From Rubrivivax sp. (GTDB taxonomy: Bacteria; Pseudomonadota; Gammaproteobacteria; Burkholderiales; Burkholderiaceae_C): a stretch of DNA of 64,000 nucleotides. The DNA lies in contig JAUXVE010000134.1 of the NCBI GenBank assembly GCA_030680415.1, positions 1-64,000 of the forward strand, written 5' to 3'. The notes under the pieces were generated by a model that was not told the DNA's origin, searched no databases, and worked only from the letters and a program-made list of their open reading frames with translations. Positions 57,783 through 64,000 of the stretch are shown here, in pieces. Position 1 is the first letter of the stretch; each line of letters opens with the position of its first letter. The position numbers and the translations under genes are program-made.

Positions 57783-58340
57783 ATGGAAGTGCTTGTGAAG
57801 CTCGTGCGGGCGGCGCTGCTGGCAGCGGTGGCGGCGACGGCAGCGCTGGGCGCCAGCGCCCAGACCTCGCCGGCGGGCCCTTACGTGGTGGCGGCGCTGG
57901 GCCGCACGAACTACGACTACGACTGCTGGTTCCTCGCCGCTTGCGACAACGCCCGTGCCACGGCCGGCAAGATTGGTGGCGGCTGGCGCTTCGGCGTCTT
58001 TGCCGTCGAAGGCTGGTGGATCGACTACGGCAACGCGCCGACCCAGCGGCGGCACGAAGAGCTGCACATGCGTTCGCTGGGCCTCAACGCGGCCTGGTAT
58101 CTGCGCCTGGGTTCGTCGGTGGAAGGCCTGCTGCGCGCGGGGGCGGCCGACGTGCGCCATGCGCGCAGCGGCGACGGTGAGAAGCGTTCGCTGAACGCGA
58201 CCTTCGGGCTCGGGCTCGTCGTCGACGTGGCGCCATCGGCGGCGCTGGAACTGGCCTGGGACGTGACCGGGGCCGACGGCAACAACAGCGGCTCGACGCT
58301 GGCCAACAGCCTCAGCCTGGGCCTGCGCCTGCGCTTCTGA
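57783..58340 (+). CDS. small outer-membrane beta-barrel protein
   Basis: A 185-residue protein with a signal peptide (ALLAAVAATAALGASAQTS) and alternating hydrophobic/polar strands (FGVFAVEGWWIDYGNAP, SLGLNAAWYLRLGSSVEGLL), ending in LRLRF with a C-terminal Phe, the barrel-assembly signal. It resembles eight-strand OmpA/OmpW-like barrels. A CWFLAAC pair near the start may form a disulphide. Function unknown. Confidence 0.75.
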   Translation: MEVLVKLVRAALLAAVAATAALGASAQTSPAGPYVVAALGRTNYDYDCWFLAACDNARATAGKIGGGWRFGVFAVEGWWIDYGNAPTQRRHEELHMRSLGLNAAWYLRLGSSVEGLLRAGAADVRHARSGDGEKRSLNATFGLGLVVDVAPSAALELAWDVTGADGNNSGSTLANSLSLGLRLRF

Positions 58341-58379
58341 CGCCCCGCCGCCGCCGCCGGGAGCGGGTCTCGGGCGAGA

Positions 58380-60353
58380 ATGCGGGCGCCCCGCCTGCCC
58401 CGCCCGATGTCACCCCGCTGCCCGCCGCCACTCCACCACCGCACGGCGCACCGCCAGCGGCGCGGCCTGGCGGCCGGGCTGCCGCTGGCCCTGGCTGCAG
58501 CGCTGGCCTGGGCGGCGCCCGAGGGCACGGAGCTCATGCGCGACGTCGCCGGGAGCGCCCTGGACGACCCGCGCACGGCCGTCGCGCAGGTGCACCAGCG
58601 CCTGGCGGGCGCGGGTGCCGGCGACGCGGCTTTCTGGCTGCGGCTGGCCCTGGTGGAGGTGCTGTCCCACACCGACAACGAAGCCGGCTCGCGCCGCGAG
58701 CTCGAGGCGGCGGCCCGGGCGCTGCCGAGCGGGCCCTCGGCGCAGCGGCACCGCCTGTGGCTGGCGTTCTACAAGCGTTATGTCGACAGCGGCGCCGTCG
58801 AACCCGAGGTCTTTCGCCGCCAACAGGCCGAGGCCCGCGAGCAGGCACGCTCTGCCGGTGACGAGGCGCTGCTGTGCCGCCTCGACCTCTACGAGGCGGT
58901 GGTGCAGGTGGAACTCGACGCGGTCGACGAAGCCTGGGCCGCGCTCGAAGCGGTGGACCGCTGCGCGCAGCGGCTGGGCGACGCCGGGCTGCAGTCCTAT
59001 GCCCTGGGCACCATGGGCCCGCTGGCCTGGCGCGTGGGCTCGCAGCAGCCGCCGCAAACCTATTACGAGCGTGCCTTGCAGGCGCTGGGCAGCCAGCCGG
59101 CACGTCACAAGCGAGCCTGGTTGCTGGACGACCTGGGCTGGGCCCTGCTCAACGGCGGCCAGCCGGCGGCAGCGCGCGGTCCCTTCGAGCAGGTGTTGGC
59201 CTTGAGCACCGCGATCGGCGACGTGTCGTTCATGATGCGCGGCCATGAAGGCCTGGCCGAGGTGCTGCTGCACCAGCACGACGCCGAAGGCGCCCTGCGC
59301 CACGCCCGCGCGGCGCTGCGCCTGGCCGCCGCCAACGCGGGGCTGCGCTTCCGCGAGATCACCGCGCAGACCCAGGTCGTCGAGGCGCTGGCGCTGCTGC
59401 AGCGGCCGGAACTCGCCGCCGAGATCGACCGGCTGCGTGCCGTCGCCGCGCGCGACCCGTCGCCGCGCACCGCCGCGCTGATTGCGCGCAGTGCCGCGCG
59501 CGGCTACCGGGCGCTGGGCCAGCATGCCCTGGCCTATACCGAGCTCGAGCGTTACCTGAAGCTGTCCAGCAGCGACGTGCGCTCGGCGCGCGAGCGCGAC
59601 GCACAGCGCCTGCAGGCCCGCTACGAAGCGACGCGCCGCGACGCCGAGAACCGCGAGTTGCGCCATGCCGCCGAGTTGACGAGGCTGGAACTCGACGCCC
59701 GCGCCGAACGCCAGCGCGCACTGTGGGCGCTGGTGGCGGCGCTGGGCGCCGTGCTGGCCGGCGGCGGCTGGTTCTTCACCCGCGCGCTGCGCCGCCGCCG
59801 CCGGCTGGCAGACCTGGCCATGCGCGACGAACTCACCGGCCTGCCGAACCGCCGCGCCGTGCTGGCCTTCGCGCGCGAGCAGTTCAAGCTGGCGCGACGG
59901 CTGGACCTGCACATATCTGTGGCCTTGATCGACCTCGACCATTTCAAGGCCGTCAACGACCGCCATGGCCATGCCGCCGGCGACCTTGTGCTCGAGGCCT
60001 TTGCCAGGGCGGCCGGGCAGGTCGTGCGCGGGCAGGATCGTATCGGCCGCTGGGGCGGCGAGGAGTGGCTGCTGGTGATGCCCGGCACCCGCAGCGGCGA
60101 GCTGCCGGCGGTGTTCGAGCGTTTGCGCCAGGCGCTGGCGCAGCAGCGTGTGCCGGGGCTGCCGCACCCGCATGGCGTCACTTTCTCGATGGGCGCGGCC
60201 GAACGGCACGCCGGCATCGACACCCTCGACGCGCTGATCGCCGAAGCCGACCGGCATCTGTACCAAGCCAAGGCGCAGGGTCGCGACGCGCTGAGCAGCG
60301 CCAGCATGGAACCATCGCCGGCAGCCGCCGAGCCCGTGACGACAACCGCCTGA
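58380..60353 (+). CDS. TPR-repeat GGDEF diguanylate cyclase
   Basis: A 657-residue membrane sensor. An N-terminal hydrophobic segment (LPLALAAALAWAAPEG) precedes about 400 helical TPR-like residues, a coiled coil, one membrane segment (ALVAALGAVLAGGGWFFTRA, about residue 450) and a GGDEF domain. The active site is GGEEW (about residue 559) and the inhibitory I-site RGQD stands five residues before it. It should make c-di-GMP in response to a periplasmic signal. ATG 58407 is an alternative start. Confidence 0.9.
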   Translation: MRAPRLPRPMSPRCPPPLHHRTAHRQRRGLAAGLPLALAAALAWAAPEGTELMRDVAGSALDDPRTAVAQVHQRLAGAGAGDAAFWLRLALVEVLSHTDNEAGSRRELEAAARALPSGPSAQRHRLWLAFYKRYVDSGAVEPEVFRRQQAEAREQARSAGDEALLCRLDLYEAVVQVELDAVDEAWAALEAVDRCAQRLGDAGLQSYALGTMGPLAWRVGSQQPPQTYYERALQALGSQPARHKRAWLLDDLGWALLNGGQPAAARGPFEQVLALSTAIGDVSFMMRGHEGLAEVLLHQHDAEGALRHARAALRLAAANAGLRFREITAQTQVVEALALLQRPELAAEIDRLRAVAARDPSPRTAALIARSAARGYRALGQHALAYTELERYLKLSSSDVRSARERDAQRLQARYEATRRDAENRELRHAAELTRLELDARAERQRALWALVAALGAVLAGGGWFFTRALRRRRRLADLAMRDELTGLPNRRAVLAFAREQFKLARRLDLHISVALIDLDHFKAVNDRHGHAAGDLVLEAFARAAGQVVRGQDRIGRWGGEEWLLVMPGTRSGELPAVFERLRQALAQQRVPGLPHPHGVTFSMGAAERHAGIDTLDALIAEADRHLYQAKAQGRDALSSASMEPSPAAAEPVTTTA

Positions 60354-60366
60354 GCGCAAGGACACC

Positions 60367-62265
60367 ATGGCCCTGCTGACCCTCACCGACGCCCACCTCG
60401 CCTACGGCCACGTGCCGCTGCTGGACGGCGCGGCGATGGCGCTGGAGGCCGGCGAGCGCGTGGCGCTGATCGGCCGCAACGGTGCCGGCAAGAGCTCGCT
60501 GCTGAAGATCCTGGCCGGGCTGGACCAGCCCGACGACGGCGTGCTGCAGGTGCAGGCCGGCCTGCGGCGTGTCTATGTCGCGCAGGAGCCGCTGTTCGAG
60601 GCCGGCGTGACCGCGTTCGACGCCGTCGCCGAGGGCGTGGCCGAGGCGCGCGCGCTGCGCGAACGTTACGAGCGCCACGACCCGGCCGACGACCTCGACG
60701 CCGTGCAGACGCGGCTGGAGGCGCTGGGCGGCTGGACCTGGGAGCAGCGTGTCACCGAAGCACTGCAGCGGCTGGGCCTCGACGGCGAGGCCGGCGTGGC
60801 GGCGCTGTCCGGGGGCACGAAAAAGCGTGTCGCGCTGGCGCGCGCACTGGTCGCCGCACCCGAGCTGTTGCTGCTGGACGAACCGACCAACCACCTCGAC
60901 ATCGACGCCATCGAATGGCTGCAGGACCTGTTGGTCGGCTGGCGCGGCGCGCTGGTGTTCGTCTCGCACGACCGCGCCTTCATCGACGCCGTGGCCACGC
61001 GCATCGTCGAGCTCGACCGCGCCGTGCTGCGCAGCTACCCGGGCTCGTTCGCCGCCTACGAAGCGACGAAGGTGCGTGAACTCGAAGACGAAGCGCTGGC
61101 CAATACCCGCGCCGACAAGCTGCTGGCGCAGGAAGAGGTGTGGGTGCGCAAGGGCGTCGAAGCCAGGCGCACGCGCAGCGTCGGCCGCGTCGGCCGGCTG
61201 CTCAAGCTGCGCGAGCAGCGTGCGGCGCGGCGCAACGTGCTGGGCCAGGTGCGGCTCGAGCTGGACGCCGGCCTGCCACCCGGCAAGATCGTCGCCGAGC
61301 TCAAGGATGTGAGCATGCGCTTCGGCGGCGATGAGATCCTGATCGAGGGCTTCTCGGCCACCATCCTGCGCGGCGACAAGGTCGGCCTCATCGGCCCCAA
61401 CGGTTGCGGCAAGACGACGCTGCTCAAGCTCATCCTGGGCGAGCTGCAGCCCACGCGCGGCAGCGTGCGCCAGGGCACGCGGCTGCAGGTGGCCTACTTC
61501 GACCAGATGCGCGCCGCGCTCGACCTCGACGCCACGCTGGCCGACACCATCAGCCCCGGCAGCGAATGGATCGAGATCGGCCAGGAGCCCAAGGTCACGC
61601 GCAAGCACGTGATGAGCTACCTGGGCGACTTCCTCTTCGCTCCCGAACGCGCCCGCGCTCCGGTGCGCACGCTGTCCGGCGGCGAGCGCAACCGGCTGCT
61701 GCTGGCGCGCCTGTTCGCGCTGCCGGCCAACGTGCTGGTACTCGACGAGCCCACCAACGACCTCGACATCGACACCCTGGAACTGCTGGAGGACCTGCTG
61801 CAGGGCTACGACGGCACGGTGTTCCTGGTCAGCCACGACCGGCGCTTCCTGGACAACGTCGTCACCAGCACCATCGCCTGGGAAGGCGACCCGGCCTGGG
61901 GCGGGCGGCCGGGCCTGTGGCGCGAATACGAGGGCGGCTACGAGGACTGGAAGCTGCAGCGCGCGCGCACGCGTGCGGCCGTCGTGACGCCGGCCGCAAC
62001 CAGGCCGGCAGCCAGTCCCGCGGCGCCGCGCCCGGCGGCCGCGCGCGCCAAGCTCAGCTACAAGGAACAGCGTGAACTCGAGGCGCTGCCGGGTCTCATC
62101 GAGGACCTCGAAGCCGAGCAGAAGGCGATCGCCGAACGCCTGGCCAGCCCCGCGCTCTACACCGAGGCGCCGCAGCAGGTGGCCGGCCTGCAGGACCGGC
62201 ACGACCAGATCGAGGCCGAGTTGACGACTGCGCTGGAGCGCTGGGAAAAGCTGACCGCGCGTTGA
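60367..62265 (+). CDS. uup: ABC-F ATPase Uup
   Basis: A 632-residue soluble tandem ATPase. Walker A GRNGAGKSS and GPNGCGKTT; signatures LSGGTKKRVALARAL and LSGGERNRLLLARLF; Walker B LLLLDEPTNHLDI and VLVLDEPTNDLDI. A C-terminal Ala/Pro linker and coiled coil (LIEDLEAEQKAIAERLASPA) identify the Uup subgroup, which acts on ribosomes or branched DNA. Confidence 0.95.
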   Translation: MALLTLTDAHLAYGHVPLLDGAAMALEAGERVALIGRNGAGKSSLLKILAGLDQPDDGVLQVQAGLRRVYVAQEPLFEAGVTAFDAVAEGVAEARALRERYERHDPADDLDAVQTRLEALGGWTWEQRVTEALQRLGLDGEAGVAALSGGTKKRVALARALVAAPELLLLDEPTNHLDIDAIEWLQDLLVGWRGALVFVSHDRAFIDAVATRIVELDRAVLRSYPGSFAAYEATKVRELEDEALANTRADKLLAQEEVWVRKGVEARRTRSVGRVGRLLKLREQRAARRNVLGQVRLELDAGLPPGKIVAELKDVSMRFGGDEILIEGFSATILRGDKVGLIGPNGCGKTTLLKLILGELQPTRGSVRQGTRLQVAYFDQMRAALDLDATLADTISPGSEWIEIGQEPKVTRKHVMSYLGDFLFAPERARAPVRTLSGGERNRLLLARLFALPANVLVLDEPTNDLDIDTLELLEDLLQGYDGTVFLVSHDRRFLDNVVTSTIAWEGDPAWGGRPGLWREYEGGYEDWKLQRARTRAAVVTPAATRPAASPAAPRPAAARAKLSYKEQRELEALPGLIEDLEAEQKAIAERLASPALYTEAPQQVAGLQDRHDQIEAELTTALERWEKLTAR

Positions 62266-62377
62266 CACGCGGCCACGGCCGGATGCATCAGTTGTCCATG
62301 CTGTCGAAGCGCCACCCGCGACGTATGAATCCGAAAGCAGCCAAGCAGGCGCCGCGGATCCGGCTTGGCCGGTCCGC

Positions 62378-62427
62378 TGGCGTCGCCCCCCTGGGGGGGA
62401 GCGCCGAAGGCGCTACGGGGGGGATTC
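62378..62427. repeat. GC-rich palindromic repeat between uup and the DUF938 gene
   Basis: GTCGCCCCCCTGGGGGG, then the hairpin GCGCCGAAGGCGC and a CGGGGGGG tail. It is of the kind scattered in Burkholderiales genomes. It lies between convergent genes and may act as a two-way terminator. Confidence 0.65.
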
Positions 62428-62430
62428 ACT

Positions 62431-63033
62431 TCAACGCCGGAACATCAGCGTCAGGTTGTTCGCCGGCATCTCGAAGCGCTGCTCCAGCGCCAGGCCGGCA
62501 TCCCGCGCCACGCGCTCCACGTCGGCCAGGCGGCGCAGGCCCCAGCGTGCATCGCGCGCTCGCAGGTCGGCATCGAAGGCCAGGTTGCCAGGTGCGGTGG
62601 GTTCGCCATCGACGAGGTAGGGGCCGTAAAGCACGAGTGCACCACCCGGCACCAGGTGTGCGGCCGCGCCGGCCATCAGCGCCGCGCAGGTCGGCCCGGG
62701 TGCGATGTGCAGCAGGTTGGCGCAATACAGCGCGTCGTAGCGGCCCAGCGCGCTTGGCCAGGGCTGCGCCATCACGTCCAGCCGCAGCGGGCTGCGCACG
62801 TTGGCCAGCGCGGCACAGCGCGCGGCGATGGCCGGCAGCGCCGCCGCCTCGGCCTCGGTCGGCTGCCAGGTCCAGCCCGGCCGCGCAGCGGCGAAACGGG
62901 CGGCGTGCTGGCCGCTGCCGCTGGCGACCTCCAGCACCGTGGCCTGCGCTGGCAGCACCTGGCGCAGGACGTCGAGGATGGGCCCGGCGTTGCGCTCGGC
63001 GGCGGGGCTGAAAGGCAGGCTCGGGTCGTTCAT
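62431..63033 (-). CDS. DUF938 SAM-dependent methyltransferase-like protein
   Basis: A 200-residue protein. It begins LPFSPAAERNAGPILDVLRQ, then the SAM-binding motif VLEVASGSGQHAARFAA and DALYCANLLHIAP. The PANNLTLMFRR end is typical for DUF938. The substrate is unknown. It overlaps the next gene upstream by 4 bp. Confidence 0.9.
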   Translation of the reverse strand: MNDPSLPFSPAAERNAGPILDVLRQVLPAQATVLEVASGSGQHAARFAAARPGWTWQPTEAEAAALPAIAARCAALANVRSPLRLDVMAQPWPSALGRYDALYCANLLHIAPGPTCAALMAGAAAHLVPGGALVLYGPYLVDGEPTAPGNLAFDADLRARDARWGLRRLADVERVARDAGLALEQRFEMPANNLTLMFRR

Positions 63034-63407
63034 CGTGTCGGCTGCTCTTCGGCTTCGATCAGCAGCCGCAGACGCTGCGCACCACCGAGTTTCGTCACCG
63101 CGCGCACGCGCAGCGCCTGGCCGATCTCCAGCACGCGGCGGCAGTGGTAGTCCAGCGCGTCGGTCTGGCCGTGGGTGTCGATGCGGCGCGACCATTCGCG
63201 CACGCCGTCGAGTTCCACGCTCAAGGCCTGCCACGCGGCGGGGCCCGTCGCCGAAGCACGCACGACGAAGCGCACGTCGATGGCAAAGACGCGGCGGCGG
63301 TGCGCGCTGGGCGAGATGTCGAGCGTGGCGATGTCGGCGGCGCCGGCGTCGACGGCCCAGCGTTCGGCGCCGTCGCCGTCGCTGCCGGGGCGGGTGATCA
63401 CGGGCAT
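63030..63407 (-). CDS. small protein of unknown function
   Basis: A 125-residue frame, not recognised. It reads RRRVFAIDVRFVVRASATGP, YHCRRVLEIGQALRVRAVTK, LRLLIEAEEQ. No signal peptide or membrane segment. Its ATGA overlap with DUF938 indicates co-translation and a linked role. ATG 63407 is chosen since the longer frame crosses the promoter region shared with the divergent kinase gene. Confidence 0.65.
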   Translation of the reverse strand: MPVITRPGSDGDGAERWAVDAGAADIATLDISPSAHRRRVFAIDVRFVVRASATGPAAWQALSVELDGVREWSRRIDTHGQTDALDYHCRRVLEIGQALRVRAVTKLGGAQRLRLLIEAEEQPTR

Positions 63408-63487
63408 GGGTTCGCGGCAAAGCCGTGTGGCGGGCCGAGGATTATCGAGGGCCGGCCCCGACGCCTCGTCCGGCGGACAATTCGCCG

Positions 63488-64000
63488 ATGAAAGCACCGC
63501 AACGCCTGCAGCCGCTGATCGACGAAGGCCTCATCGACAGCGTCGTGCGCCAGCTCATGAGCGGCAAGGAGGCCATGGTCTACGTCGTGCGCTGCGGCGA
63601 CGACACCCGCTGCGCCAAGGTCTACAAGGACGCCAACCAGCGCAGCTTTCGGCAGGCGGTGGACTACACCGAGAACCGCAAGGTCAAGAACACGCGCCAG
63701 GCGCGCGCCATGGCCAAGGGCACGCGTTTTGGCCGCCAGGCCACCGAAGCGGCGTGGCAAAGCGCCGAGGTCGACGCGCTGTACCGCCTGGCCGCCGCCG
63801 GCGTGCGTGTGCCGGTGCCGTACAACTTCCACGACGGCGTGCTGCTGATGGAGCTGGTGGCCGACGAACAGGGCGACGCCGCGCCGCGGCTGAACGACGT
63901 CGCCTTCACCCCCGAGCAGGCGCGGCTGCACCACGGCACGCTGCTGCAGGAAGTGGTGCGCATGCTGTGCGCCGGCGTCGTGCACGGCGACCTGTCGGAG
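63488..64000 (+). CDS. RIO-type protein kinase (3' end outside window)
   Basis: The first 171 residues of a RIO-family Ser kinase: LMSGKEAMVYVVR is the flexible nucleotide loop, CAKVYKDANQRSFRQ holds the ATP-binding Lys, and VVHGDLSE at the window edge is the catalytic loop with its Asp. RIO kinases in bacteria are uncommon and their targets poorly known. It is divergent from the small gene/DUF938 pair. Confidence 0.9.
   Translation, partial: MKAPQRLQPLIDEGLIDSVVRQLMSGKEAMVYVVRCGDDTRCAKVYKDANQRSFRQAVDYTENRKVKNTRQARAMAKGTRFGRQATEAAWQSAEVDALYRLAAAGVRVPVPYNFHDGVLLMELVADEQGDAAPRLNDVAFTPEQARLHHGTLLQEVVRMLCAGVVHGDLSE

Overview
The window is high-GC DNA (very few AT-rich stretches; they occur at promoters) from what looks like a Burkholderiales betaproteobacterium, probably of the Rubrivivax/Leptothrix/Ideonella group. 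That placement is inferred from protein style, Bug-type binding proteins, the pilin locus and Burkholderiales-type palindromic repeats; no rRNA is present to confirm it. The left edge is the 3' end of gyrB, so the window probably starts just past the dnaA-dnaN-gyrB origin cluster.

Region 1 (1.0-6.8 kb) is a worn defence/toxin-antitoxin (TA) patch: an hsdR remnant reduced to its two ends, a complete MNT/HEPN pair, an XRE-ImmA regulator with a frameshifted DUF4411 partner, an internally deleted GIY-YIG gene, a Fic gene with a small convergent antitoxin-like gene, and a GSU2403-type nucleotidyltransferase behind a palindromic promoter. Region 2 (6.9-17.1 kb) is metabolic: a leftward polyamine-type ABC transporter with a class III aminotransferase, then a rightward run of an internally deleted acyl-CoA ligase, a GNAT, an FAH-family enzyme, a Bug binding protein and a fragment of a SLC13 transporter.

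Region 3 (17.2-36.5 kb) is the striking part: nearly twenty intact or decayed TA modules (HigBA, VapBC, RelBE, ParDE, MNT/HEPN, DUF433/DUF5615, DUF4160/DUF2442, AbrB/PIN, TumE-like) on both strands and almost nothing else. The exceptions are a DEDD exonuclease, a type IV pilin gene with a sigma-54 promoter, a complete IS66 element with an 8-bp target duplication, and an unfamiliar HExxH protein between ~90-bp direct repeats. A repeat family with the core GGGGTCAGGTCTT lies at many module borders, and what looks like the pilin glycosyltransferase gene (pglL) is split, its two ends about 6.2 kb apart. The island reads as a store of TA cassettes built and eroded by recombination at short repeats.

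Region 4 (36.5-48.1 kb) is an oligopeptide-type ABC transporter with three tandem binding-protein paralogues on the minus strand and divergent permeases plus a double ATPase on the plus strand, closed by one more AbrB/PIN pair. Region 5 (48.2-64 kb) is mostly core-like: a 1438-residue SNF2 helicase, an astacin/matrixin-like protease, a TonB-dependent receptor, a 267-bp three-way-junction palindrome, gshB, a small outer-membrane protein, a TPR-GGDEF diguanylate cyclase, uup, a DUF938 methyltransferase with a small partner, and the start of a RIO-type kinase cut by the right edge.
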